Assembly: GCA_009746045.1 (NCBI GenBank)
Contig: RPFO01000213.1
Coordinates: 6,066,654-6,130,653 of the forward strand
DNA: 64,000 bases
Source of the DNA: Mesostigma viride
Taxonomy: Eukaryota > Streptophyta > Mesostigmatophyceae > Mesostigmatales > Mesostigmataceae
Reading direction: 5' to 3'
Shown piece after piece: positions 33,801-45,106 of this stretch. Under the pieces are notes generated by a model. That model was not told the DNA's origin and made no database searches. It saw only the letters and a list, made by a program, of their open reading frames with translations. Both the position numbers and the translations under genes were made by a program. Within the stretch, counting starts at the first letter, position 1. The number at the start of each line of letters is the position of its first letter.

Positions 33801-36787
33801 AAAAAAGGTGATCTCGCGACATGGAGGGAGACCATCCGGTCGAATCGGAAAAAGCCGCCGCGAAGCGGGGAGGGGAAGAAAGCATCATGTTGTGGCGGCG
33901 GTCCGTTCCCATGGCACACCGACCGAGGGAGGATCCTGCTGCCGTGTGGTTAGCTGCACGTGCAAGTGCTGGGATGTCAGGCGGAGCTCACAAACTGTTC
34001 CCGAACGTGAGGACTGTAAATAGCCATGTCTACATGGGACTGCCATGACATAATAATAAAGCATGACATGATAAGCCCAAACAGGTTCATGTTCTGTTCC
34101 CATGTTGCAGTGTGACTATGTAGATGTGCGTACAGACAAGCTACATATTAATTAATTAATTAAACACATGCTCCCGTTGGGGAGTCACGGAGCACCAAAG
34201 TGCTTTTAATGCCTATGTGTGCACAACGGGAAGGCCAGGGACCCCCCTCTTCCCTCATGCCAGTGGCTTGCCACAGGGTGCACAATCGCACCCGTCGAAA
34301 CGATCCGGCATCCCCTGTGGGTGCAATAAGACCCGTGTGAGCACTGCATGGCTGTGGTGCCGTGAGCGAACGTGCGATGCAAGGCGGGGCATAGCTAGGC
34401 TGGCGGTAGGACTACTGGCTACAGACGGTAGAGCAAGGCTAGGCCGTCTACCCTGCATTATCAATGCAGATTTGGCTACCGTGGCTAGGCCTCAGCTACA
34501 ATGGCTACAGTGACTACCAACGGTCACAAGGGCTAGTTAGGCCTCGGCTACAATGGCTACAGTGACTACCAACGGTCACAAGGGCTAGTTAGGCCTCAGC
34601 TACAATGGCTACAGTGACTACCAACGGTCACAAGGGCTAGTTAGGCCTCAGCTACAATGGCTACAGTGACTACCAACGGTCACAAGGGCTAATCTAGCCC
34701 GCGGGGGGCGTCCACATCTTGTGGTTGATAATGAAGTCCCCACCCTCCAGAACACCTTGAGCTTCTTGGGGTCTAGCTTGCGGCGGCATTCCGGCCACAG
34801 GTCGCGTCGCTGCTGTTGCTGAGCGGGGGTGAGGTCGTCGTCCAGCGTCCAGGGGAGGTCTTGCAACCCCTTGCGACGAGAGAGCCACAGCCGCTTATCC
34901 TCTATGGAACTGAAGGTGAGCAGGACTGGTAGGGGGGCCGCCTTGTCCCGTGTGTGGGCAAGGAGGTGCCCATGCAGCTCTACGTCACCTGCCAGGCCAA
35001 GGAGGGTAACAAGCTTGCTCTTGAGCTCGTCCACAAGAGTGGCTGCCGTCTCCTCTGGATCATGGGGGAAACTACTACATGGGGGAAGCTACATAGTACT
35101 GTACACAACGTAAGCTATCTAGACCCGTAAGCTACCTAGATCGTGCATACTGCACGCTGTACATGACGCGGTTGCCACGGTACGCGTGTCCTGAAAAACA
35201 CAACGGATCAAATGGACTCATGTGCTGCTCCACTTGGTGGCATGCCTGAAGTCACCAGACCCACATGCTCAAGTACAGCAAATGAAGCACACTGCCATGC
35301 TCCTCCGTTTGAGCCAACGCACCCACGTGCTTCTCTGCTCTGTCAAGCACGTGGGCAAGCCCCTCCATCGAAACAAACCCACTCGCATGCTCCTCCACTT
35401 TCGCAGGCATACTGGCATGCATCTAAACAAACCCCCATGTGTTGCTCCTCCACTTTGCATACTGGCATGCATGTGAACAAACCCACTCACATGCTCCTCC
35501 ACTTTGGCGATGTTGTGGCTCACGTCGTAGATCACGTGCATGTCCAAATCATCCGGCGGTTGCTCAAACACTTTAGAGAAAGCCTGGCAAGATCGGCAAG
35601 CAGGACACAAAAGGGGGCACGGTACCGTCAAACACTCCAGAGAGCGTGAGAAGGCCTGGCGATCAGGACACACATGCAGGGGAGAAGAGGCAAAACACTT
35701 ACGAGAAGGCCTGGCCAGCGAGGCAAGCAAGATACAAAATGGGGGGGAAAGGTGAAGTCAAATACTTCAGAGCAGGCCTGGACTCATTTTTTCTCTTGAA
35801 AAAGGTTTTGGCACCAAGCCACATGTAGCCTACCATGACTCCTGTAGACTCAGCCACCGCGTGGCCTTCAGAAAAAAAATAAATTAGGTTCAACACGGCC
35901 ATGTGTGGCGGGCTGCCCAAGGGGCTTCCGACCCTCCTTGGTGCAGCGAAGTGATTCCCCGGCGCACAGACTGTTACTACCAAGTTACATGGCGCATCGC
36001 TACGCTGACCTCATTGGCCCCACGCTGCTCGATCGTCCCTGCTCACTGCGCACTGCCCATTAGCCCATTGCTAGGCTCACCGGCGGGCCGGCAGTGGCCA
36101 GCCCGCAGCAGCCCAGCCCCCGGCGCGGCACAGGGTCGTCAGTCAGGTTTTTTCCTACGCAGAACAGCGTGCACTGTGTCATGTCAAAGGGACGCCAAGG
36201 GCCATGTGAAAGGGCCAGTACACGATGCAACTTGAGAGTGCCACCTGGCTATTAGTTCCTAGCGAGCATTTTGCCGTTTAAGGGTGACTGGCCAAAGCCT
36301 CGTCTGCCACTGTCGATTTATTTTTTTTTGTGACACATGTGCTATGGTCGAGTTAATTCATGGCCAGTCCATGCCGAACAGCACCGCCTGATTGCGGCAT
36401 ATGGACCCCCGTCCCAAAGGTTGTGGCACAGCCACAATTCACCAAAATTTGCGCAACACCGCCACAATTAGCAGCAAAACGCCACGACAAGAAACACTGC
36501 CTGGACGCAGCAGATAGCACGTGGTGGGGACGGGGGTTCGGTGTCAAAGCACCTCAGGAAGGCCTGTGCGCTGCGGTTCTATTCGTGCGCATTGGATTGG
36601 GGTTTTGCTTGGGTCAAGGGCGATCATCTCATGCAGTGAGGACACGATACCGCTTGGGCCATGATTTGGATCATGATTTGGGTCATGATTTGGGTCACAT
36701 TGGACTGGCCTTGGAGGACAGCCGAGTCATTATGCCTCATTCATCCACAGTTGCTACACGATAACTTCATGCAGTGACAAAACCTTG

Positions 36788-36829
<42 letters not shown>

Positions 36830-39800
36830 TTCTTTCAACTTCACCCAGGCCCCTCACCTGCCTCACGAGGAAGGTCATGGAGGACCGGTTGACCCAGGCA
36901 TAGTTGGCTGCGGTGCCAGTCGACAGTAGTGACAAAGCCGGCGACACAGGGGAGCAAGGAGGCGTTGTTAGCACATGCGAAGACAAGATGGCTACTTTGG
37001 GAACAGTACGAGGCTTCCAATCACCTCATGCAAATCAGGGCATCTGCCAGGAGCGCGCCTGGCACACAGACAACCTTTTTAGAAGAATCAATACCGCAAA
37101 TATCTTCAGAAAAAATATCGATCATACAATTCGCAGTGCCCGGTCCCGCATATCATTCACGAGTGCCTCGGAGCAAATGATAAACCGGAATCCCCACACG
37201 CATCTCATCATCATGATCAAAACAGACAGCTTCATCGCGAGTGCCCGGACCCACCCGCGGCGGCCATCCCTGCCAGGTAGTCCTGCCCCTCGGCCGACTG
37301 TATCCGTGCGCACGCCAGCTGGCGGTCGTTGGTTTTGATCTTGTCCCTCGCCATCGCGCGCTCCATCACCGTCAGCGCGTCCGTCGCCACCTGGTGGCCC
37401 AGACCGCGGCTGCCGCTGTGCAGCATGATGCACACCTGCTCACGATGAATGAGGTTTGCGCAGAGGTCCAGATTGCGCACGCAGGCATTCGTGGGTGGGG
37501 GTGGGGGGGGGGGGTGGGGGGACGCGGTGGGTAAATCGGCAAGGCACAGCGGGGCAATGGCATGTTGGGACGTGGGGGGCATTCGGTTGATTCCAAACAT
37601 CGTGGCTCCTCATAATAACAAATGTTAAGCCCCCCCCTACCCCGGTGGTGGAGAAATGCAAGCCTTGTTTTCACCCTCATGTGCTATGATCACAGCCCAG
37701 TTGGGAGTTGCTAGCTGCTACTTGCTCTCACCACTGCTCACAGCTGGCATCTCTACCTGACCTGCAAGCTATACCTGACAAATAATCTCCTTATTGAGGT
37801 ATACTATTCTTACCAACTTACTCTCATTCATTCGTATTAAAGTCCCACTCACTATCGCAACTCAAGAACTGGTCATCGCGCTGATAGAAGCCACCCGGTC
37901 GATCCCCGTCTTGTTGATGCCCACCTACAGCTTAGAACTACCATGCCCTATGTCGTGACTAGCCCTATGTTGTCCCACCCGGCCCTCACCTGCCCCACGC
38001 GGTCGATGCCCATCTTGGACGCGCTGAACTTGTCGAAGATTTCGTCCACAACTTGGATCTCCGCGTAGTGGTTGCCCGCGCCCAGCGTGCCCAGCTGCAT
38101 GCGGTGACAGCGGTGCAGGCAAGGCATAAGAGAACAGACAATGCATCTTGTACAGGCATTGTGATGATACTGGCTCGATAAATGATGGTTGACAGAGTGC
38201 CCAGCTGCAGTGGACATGGTGTAGGTAGGCAAGGCATCCATTGGAAGAGCATTTTAGCTATAAATACAGTCATGGAGTATCTATATGGGTTGACGGCGCC
38301 CAGCGTGCCCAGCTGCATATGGTCACAATGTGACAGTGGTGCAGGCAAGGCATACAGTACAGCCAATGCGCACATTTCAGCATGCATTGCAGTTAATATA
38401 GGAATCGCAATACTGTCCCGCGCCCAGCGTTTCCAGCTGAAGGCGGCCGCATGAGTGCAGGCAAGGCACGCGGTGCACGTGCCGCATTATGGTAGGATGG
38501 TGCATGTGCGAAGTGAAATTGTGGATAGGACCCCACTTGACAAACTGCAATGCCTCTCGCAACAGGCGAAGGAGGACACTTTAATGTGTGATTGCACGCA
38601 AAAGGTGGATGTTAACTTAAAACAAATGCCCTAATGGCTGGAATCGCCAGCTGAGAAAAAGAGACAGCCGGGACAGAAAGCCGAAAAATATAACGTACGA
38701 CCGAAAGAACTACGAAGTTATTAGTATGTTTTGTAGTACACTCATACACACACACCTGTGGCAGCCCCCTCTTCTTGGCTCGTTGGCTGACTTTGTTGGG
38801 GTCGGCCGTCAGCATGCGGCCGTACTCCTCGCAGTGCTCCTTGTCCTCCGCCCATGAGTAGCCCTGCAGGGGTAGGGCCAGGTGACGGAGGACCAAAAGA
38901 TATACATTATATAAAGATATAGTAGTAAGATACTACTACATGAAGATATAAGATATATATTATATAAAGATATAGTAAGATACTACTATATGAAGATATA
39001 AGATACATATTATATAAAGATATAGTAGTAAGATACTACTATATGAAGATATAAGATATATATTATATCTTTATATAGTAGTAAGATATATAAAGATATC
39101 TTAGATATCTTATACTACTATAAAGATAAAGAAGTAAGATATACAGAGATATAAGATACATATTATACATATGAGCATGCTTGACGCGACAATTTCTACC
39201 ACAAGAATCCCATCAAGCCCACCTCCATAACAGGTTTTCATGCATCAAGTACTTGCAGAGGGGACAGCGAGGCATGCAACCAGTAGTGTAAATGCTACTG
39301 CACTACTAGTACATATTTAAACCCTCCCTATTGACCCCGATGCAGCATGCCGAGTTCACTATAGCCTTCCCGCGAAATACAACGCCACTGCACACGACCC
39401 GCCTCCAGGCACATGCTGACTCCAGTGGCGAATCCCAACCACGCCCCCAACAAAAGAAATTCAAAGTTAAAAAACGAGAACAAGACGCACCTCTCGCAGC
39501 GACCAGTCCATCCCCATCTCCTGCGCAGGGCGTTTGATGTGCGCCAGGACGTTTGCATGATTGTGGGTGGGGTGGGGTGGGAAGGGGGGGGGGAGGGGGA
39601 GGCAATGGCCATGAGAGTGAGCATCATCAGCACATGGTCAGGTCACGTGGTTGACGGCAAAACCACATAAAAGGGGTAACCCCTCCCTTGTAACCCCTTG
39701 CGAACACTGAGCCCGACCATGCACATCCCTACCTTGTACGAGGGAATGAACACTTTGGAAAGAAAAGAACTAGCCCAGCAACGCGCCCCTGGGGGCCCAT

Positions 39801-42800
39801 TCGCACCACTGGGGGGCCATTTCACCTTCCTGTTGGGCTACTGTGTGCACCATGTCACGCATCACGCTGTGCACTAAGCCACATGAGATCCTATTACAGT
39901 ACTCCATGGGATGCTGTTACAGTGCCGTTATAGTGCTCCATGGGATGCTGTTACAGTGCCGTTACAGTACTCCATGGGATGCTGTTACAGTGCCGTTATA
40001 GTGGTCCATGGGATGCTGTTACAGTGCCGTTATAGTGCTCCATGGGATGCTGTTACAGTGCCGTTTTAGTGGTCCATGGGATGCTGTTACAGTGCTGTTA
40101 CAGTGCCGTTATAGTGCTCCATGGGATGCTGTTACAGTGCCGTTATAGTGCTCCATGGGATGCTGTTACAGTGCTGTTATAGTGCTCCATGGGATGCTGT
40201 TACAGTGCTGTTATAGTGCTCCATGGGATGCACCCAGCTGAAACAACAGCACCACTACGCAGCACGGTGCCATGCCCTATGCCAGTATGCCGCCCACTGC
40301 CACACGCAATGCAAGTACGCTGCGTAATGCCGCTCCCACTGGAAATATCGGACCGCCCTGTGTCACTACACCGCCCAATGCCATAGCCCAATGCAGCTGC
40401 GCTGTTTGCCGAATGCCACGCCCAAATGCAATGGCACTGCCCATAGGCCATGACACCACCCGACATCAACCCACTTGCCACACCCTGGCCCACACACCAG
40501 GGCCTCCTCTAGGTTGCTCGACGTGGTGGGGATGATGCCCTGCGAGCCGACGCCCACAGGGATGTGGTCAAACAGCGACTGGGCGATCTTCTCCTTCAAC
40601 GGGCCCACGTCTTTCTCAGTCTGGGGCAGGGGTCAGCGGTGCAAAGTGGCAGGAGGGGCAACGACAACAAGTAGATAACAGGGGTGTATAGAACAGGGGC
40701 GTATGTAACAGGGGCATATGTAACAGGGGCGTATGTAACAGGGGCGTATAATCACAGGGGCATAAGAGACCAGCATGCAACGCATCAGCAATGCATCAGC
40801 CAAAACTTTACAAACCTAGATTTACCGGCACAGAAACAGGAATAGTTAGGGCAGAGTTACAGGTTCACTCGGCATTTTCACGATCCAACCAAGGGGTGGG
40901 GGCTGCCTTGCGAAGCCGCAGCTTACAGGCGTTGCCCTGTCTCCTGTTTAAAGGTGATTAATAAGCCCCCAGCCGATGATGCAAGGCTGAAATTGATGGC
41001 TTGCGGGTGCACCGATGGGAGGATACAATAAGAGACTAGAATAGGTGGACCAACTTTCAGAAAGAAGCCTTAACTAATGATGCATTCACCTTCTTTATTC
41101 TTTTCCTCCACATTTGGGCGCGACTGTGGATGATCCATGGAGAACTTACCCATGGTGCACGTACCCATCGTCCACAATCCACATGCAAAGGGCCACGCCC
41201 GCATGGGGAGCAGCAGGTGACAGCATAACCAGAGCAGCAGGCGACGCCCTCGTGCGAGGCAGCAGGCGACAGCTTAATGGGGAGCAGCAGGCAATGCCCG
41301 CATGGGGAGTAGCAGGTGACAGCATAACCAGAGCAATCTGCGCGACAACAACGACATGACGGCTGCTGATTGATTCGACGACGACTCATCTGTGCATTCA
41401 AATAACTGGGGACTGCTACCGCACGCGACTGCACTTGATTGCTGCAGCCCAACTTGCTTGACCTCTACGCGAGACTGCACAAGGCACCGCGAACTCTGAT
41501 GCTTGGCAGGCCACTGGCTGGTTGAAGCCAGACGACTCCGTTTCCATGGCCAAATAGCAGGACAAAATCCATCCACGAAGGGCTCAAACTCCACCAAGGT
41601 GGTTGGCTAACTAGGCTGCTTATTAGATAATGGCCTACAGGACCCTAAGCCCATCCACTCACCAGGTTCGTTCGGACGAGCCGCACGCCACAATTGATGT
41701 CAAAGCCGACGCCGCCTGCGGACCCCCGGCAAGTGCATCAGCCATAAAAAAGGGCAGAAATAAGCGTGGTGCTGTCAAAGGCAACATCTTGCAGAAACCG
41801 CTTTTGAACAGTCCAACATCAACGATAACGTAAATAATAAGAATTGATGAAAACTTGATTGTGTGTGACGGGCGAGACACCAAAGGTGGGCACGGCAGCA
41901 GACATGAGGTAGATAGGCCTGGCATGGGCCGTTTGGCCTAGCGGTCGCCATTGTCCCACACCGCAATCAGCCCCTGCCAGCGCCAACAACATAAACACAC
42001 ACGAGGGAAGTGCCCTGGGAGAACACCATGTGGCATGACCTCGAACGCCATGCTACTTGAACCGATTGGTGGCGCCCCTCCTGCCTCGCCTCACTCTAGC
42101 TTGCGGACAGCTGACGGCGATGCCATGCAGTGCCTAGTAGAAGTAGAAGTAGAAGTAGTAGCAGCAGCAGTAGTAGTAGTAGTAGTAGTAGTAGAAGAAG
42201 AAGTAGAAGTAGTAGTAGTACTTGTAGTAGTAGTACTTGTAGTAGTAGTAGTAGTAGTAGCAGGAGGAGGAGGAGGAGGAGGAGGAGGAGGAGGAGGAGG
42301 AGGAGGAGGAGGAGGAGGAGGAGGAGGAGGAGGAGGAGGAGGAGGAGGAGGAGGAGGAGGAGGAGGAGGAGGAGGAGGAGGAGGAGGAGGAGGAGGAGGA
42401 GGAGGAGGAGGAGGAGGAGGAGGAGGGGTGGCGGGCCAGCACTCATCTGGCGAGATGACCACGCAACCTGCCAGAATGGGGCCACCCATCCGCGCCTACC
42501 TCACATACCAAAACATACGCAATTTGATGCTGGCACCTGATGCTGGCATCGCACCTGCTCTCACATGAGTGGCCGCCTCATCCCACGAGTATATCACCTC
42601 CCCCCTCCTCCCTCTCCCCCTCCCCAGACACATGCGTGCATATGCAATGTGCACGGGCACCTCAACTACGAGCAGGGGGGCTATCATGGTGGATGCTGAC
42701 ATGTTTGGCTACCCCTTTGCCTCACTAACTCACCTGACCTGGTATGGCGAGACGACCGCCTCTAACAATACCTCTCGTCTACCTCGAACATAAAAAAAGG

Positions 42801-45106
42801 TGAACTTTTTCATCCTGACCGAGAAAGGTGGCGGAAAACGCAAAGGCGGGGTGAGGGGGGCGGTCCGACTGGGTGGACTAGTGGCCCGTTGGAGCCCCCC
42901 AAAGGGAGACATTGGTGAAGGAATCCTATTGGGTCGGCGGTGGCATATCAAATGGTCCTGGAGGGGCAACCTGTGGCAGAGCGACCGCCGGGACAGTTAC
43001 ATCAGGGTACCGCAGAACCCGGACAGAGGCCAAGGGGGGACTACTCAAAGGCGTGGAGGCTCCCCCAATTGCGGTACGTAACCTGTGCGCGGGTAAACAA
43101 AGCCACCTGTGCACATGGCTTGTGTACTGCCACCCACCTGGCGACACGACCGACTCTGGGTTGCTCATGTCAAACGCGGCGACATTGCCAATGGCGAAAC
43201 CATAGCCGGAATGGACGTCGGGTAGGCCGATGGAGGCCTGCGCATTGGCACAAGGGACAAGGGGAGACGACGGGGACAAGGGGGGGGCAAGGGGGCAGGC
43301 ACGGCCAGCGACGCCGATTCAGCAATCTTGCGCGAGGTAAAATAATGTGGGTGATGAAGGCCCGCGCGTGGGAGACCAAGGGACACAGGGACATGGGGGA
43401 AAAGGGGGGCAAGGCGGACAAGGGCACACGGGGGCAGGTGTGACTCTAGCCACTAGGTCGTGCGACGAGGTGGCGGGATCTGACCGATACAGAGTGCAAC
43501 AAGAAGGCAGCGAGCGGGCAGGCCTGCGGGCTGGAGGAAGGGAACGTGTACAAAAAGAGGACACGGACGAGATCAGAAAACTACTTACGTACTTTTTGAA
43601 AGAGGATAGGAGGACAACCGCGACTTGACCAGCACGACGAGACGTGATCAGCATAAGATATGAGGCGTACAGAGACGTGATCAGAATAAGATATGAGGCG
43701 TACAGAGACGTGATCAGCATAAGATATGAGGCGTACAGAGACGTGATGGCTTGCCCTTGCGACGCGCAAGCACGCGCTCGCTGACTTAACAACACGCTCG
43801 CTAACTTAAGAACGCGCTCACAAACTCAACCAACCGCTCGCTAACTTTAGAACGCGCTCGCTGACTTAACAACGCGCTCGCTGACTCAACAACGCGCTTG
43901 CTGACTTAACAACGTGCTCGCAGACCGCTACTTGCACCAAACTAGATGGTTGGCTCCAGTGTGCTTTGATAACTTGGTGCGACTTGCTGGGTCATAGGCT
44001 CACCGGGTTTGCCAGGCTTTAACCAGCTCTCCCGTTGTCTGTTCTAGGTCCCTGGGATGGTTTTCTTCCCCCCCCCCCCGTTCATGCCCAGGGTGGTACC
44101 TCAGCGCTCCCTTAACAAGCGTAAATCTGTAACAAGGATACCCAAGCACGATAAGTTCGGAAGACACGCTAGAGGGAACGTGGACTGGCAGCATACCACG
44201 TTCATTGGCAGCAACGCGCCACAGGGTAACAACGTACCACGCCATCGAAAGTCTACTTGTGCTTTGTCACCATCACGCAGCTAAAGCGAGTGAGTACCTC
44301 AGGTGAGTCCGGTCCATATTTATAAAGTAGTACTGAAATTACAACCACAGTGTTATCTAAGAGTTTTAATTTTATAGACCATCACGAGCCGTGCAGTGTC
44401 CGCAAGGCACAGAAGGCACAGGTCTGCCCCATGGGTACGCGAGGTTTTTCTGATGGATGATGCTATGAGTACCCCAGCGTGCACTTCCAGCATGCATGCG
44501 CAGACGCATTTCCGACGTAGGAGTCAAAAGCGGGCCTTGGGCAACGCCTTCCTCAAGCTCCGCACTTCACGAGAGTGTGCGACGGCCGCATGCATCGGCA
44601 AGCAGGGACCACACTTCCGAACAGCTACAAATGCTATTTTCCATAATCACTCACCTTGACAATGCCCGGAAGCCCGGCCACGTTGGCAATTTGTTTCACC
44701 GCGGGCAGGAAGCCTCCCACGCCCCCCCTCGACACGTGCTGCTGTAGCTCTTCGAACATCAGCTTCTCCAAATGCTGATTAACATAAAAATAGCCAGGCA
44801 CGCGCATCCCAGGCACGAATCCCTGCAAGCCAGCGCGCCGCAGCCAGCAAAGCAAGTGCGGCATGTAAGTAAAACATTGTGCAACAGTGTTCGCCGCTGA
44901 AAGGGCGTCATCCCATGAAGTTATGCGTGCAACGTACTTGAGCAAGCAAGAACTTGCGTGGTAACAAACACAGCGTCCATGCACACTGCAAACCCGTAAG
45001 CAGCAGGAATGCGTGCAGGTTAATCAGCAATCCTTACATCATCGATTTTGAATTTCTGTCCATCAATTTTCGTGATAAATTTTCTTTCGTCGTCGTATGT
45101 CCTCAT
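30845..45106 (-). CDS. RTCB: RtcB-type tRNA-splicing ligase (3'-P/5'-OH RNA ligase), 15 exons found
   Basis: RtcB joins RNA 2',3'-cyclic phosphate/3'-phosphate ends to 5'-OH ends using GTP and Mn2+, in tRNA splicing and in repair or unconventional mRNA splicing. Exons (minus strand): 45106-45038, 44822-44655, 43237-43138, 41715-41663, 40620-40498, 39520-39491, 38863-38756, 38094-37990, 37435-37255, 36907-36858, 35583-35491, 33364-33231, 32190-32089, 31359-31269, 30887-30845. All junctions are GT-AG and the phases join, giving 483 codons; about 20 residues of the C-terminus are missing, so the total would match the usual length of about 505. Metal and guanylylation residues are present: GFDINCG (Asp, Cys), AGNHYAEIQ (His), [10 protein letters not shown] (His), [11 protein letters not shown] (His), STCHGAGRA (the His that takes GMP). 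Start [10 protein letters not shown] fits the family N-terminus. The introns hold many repeats and a LINE fragment. Confidence 0.95.
31968..32050. repeat. ACCATAT-type 7-bp repeat in RtcB intron
   Basis: About eleven units of CATATAC/CATACAC type close to the donor of the 32190-32089 exon. Confidence 0.8.
33000..33240. repeat. About 20-bp repeat copied from the RtcB exon 12 donor junction
   Basis: The true junction (minus strand CCATGGG|GTGTGTATATGG) is at 33231. CCCATGGTTCCATATACACA-type copies recur at about 33000, 33020, 33150, 33190 and 33210, and 33040-33077 also copies the last bases of the exon itself. Confidence 0.8.
33420..33652. repeat. G-tract-rich intron segment
   Basis: Several runs of 9-14 G (33427, 33485, 33577, 33628) separated by purine-rich sequence. 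No coding potential seen. Confidence 0.7.
34145..34200. repeat. TTAA-linked hairpin repeat, intronic copy
   Basis: (TTAA)4 followed by TGCTCCCGTTGGGGAGTCAC and GGAGC. Twenty-five bases are the exact reverse complement of 28092-28116. Confidence 0.6.
34484..34691. repeat. 52-bp tandem repeat (4 copies)
   Basis: Unit beginning GGCCTCAGCTACAATGGCTA and ending GGTCACAAGGGCTAGTTA, nearly perfect, in an RtcB intron. Confidence 0.88.
34694..35034 (-). pseudogene. LINE ORF1-like (transposase_22-type) fragment in RtcB intron
   Basis: A frame of about 110 codons shows [19 protein letters not shown], then [23 protein letters not shown], then KVFWRVG and (after a small frame change) [11 protein letters not shown]. 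This follows the order of the RRM/C-terminal part of L1-type ORF1 proteins: a 'P-V-L-L-x-F/K-D-K' strand, a 'D-L-T/S-P-x-x-x-x-R-R-x-x-W' helix and an 'I-I-x-x-x-K' end strand. It has no start and no partner domains, so it is a remnant. Relation to the LINE at 7-19 kb cannot be tested because that copy lacks ORF1. Confidence 0.55.
35378..35515. repeat. Tandem copies of the RtcB exon 11 donor junction
   Basis: The real junction CACTCAC|ATGCTCCTCCACTTT lies at 35491. Copies with the same exon and intron words occur at 35378-35400 and 35434-35457, with weaker ones further left (about 35225 and 35295). Confidence 0.8.
36789..36830. repeat. (AAT)n microsatellite
   Basis: About 14 AAT units beside the donor of the 36907-36858 exon. 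Confidence 0.9.
38080..38470. repeat. About 110-bp tandem repeat copied from the RtcB exon 8 acceptor junction
   Basis: The real exon 8 start (38094) and its intron side read CCCAGCGTGCCCAGCTGCAT...GTGCAGGCAAGGCA. The same words recur at about 38195-38235, 38298-38355 and 38420-38468. Another copy, of the exon 8 end (ACCCGGTCGAT), is at about 37890-37925. Confidence 0.8.
38900..39175. repeat. AT-rich tandem/inverted repeat in RtcB intron
   Basis: Repeated AGATATAGTAGTAAGATACTACTATATGA-type words (about 50-bp units) followed by inverted forms (TCTTTATATAGTAGTAAG), so the segment can fold on itself. Confidence 0.75.
39897..40230. repeat. 34-bp tandem repeat (about 10 copies)
   Basis: Unit GCTCCATGGGATGCTGTTAC + AGTGCCGTTATAGT with few substitutions, in an RtcB intron. 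Confidence 0.9.
42139..42426. repeat. (AGT)n then (GGA)n microsatellite
   Basis: AGA/AGT/AGC units to about 42260, then about 55 GGA units. Homopolymer-like ORFs in all frames are artefacts. Confidence 0.92.
43648..43746. repeat. 33-bp tandem repeat (3 copies)
   Basis: GACGTGATCAGCATAAGATA + TGAGGCGTACAGA three times in an RtcB intron. Confidence 0.88.
43779..43925. repeat. 20-bp tandem repeat (about 7 copies)
   Basis: Unit close to AACAACGCGCTCGCTGACTT with variants. Confidence 0.85.

Noticed and set aside
36360-36764. Plus-strand 134-codon ORF opposite RtcB
   Set aside because: It lies in an RtcB intron, includes a short tandem repeat (GATTTGGGTCAT) and shows no domain.
42091-42568. Poly-Gly, poly-Pro, poly-Leu, poly-Ser and poly-Arg ORFs
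   Set aside because: Translations of the (AGT)n/(GGA)n microsatellite inside an RtcB intron.
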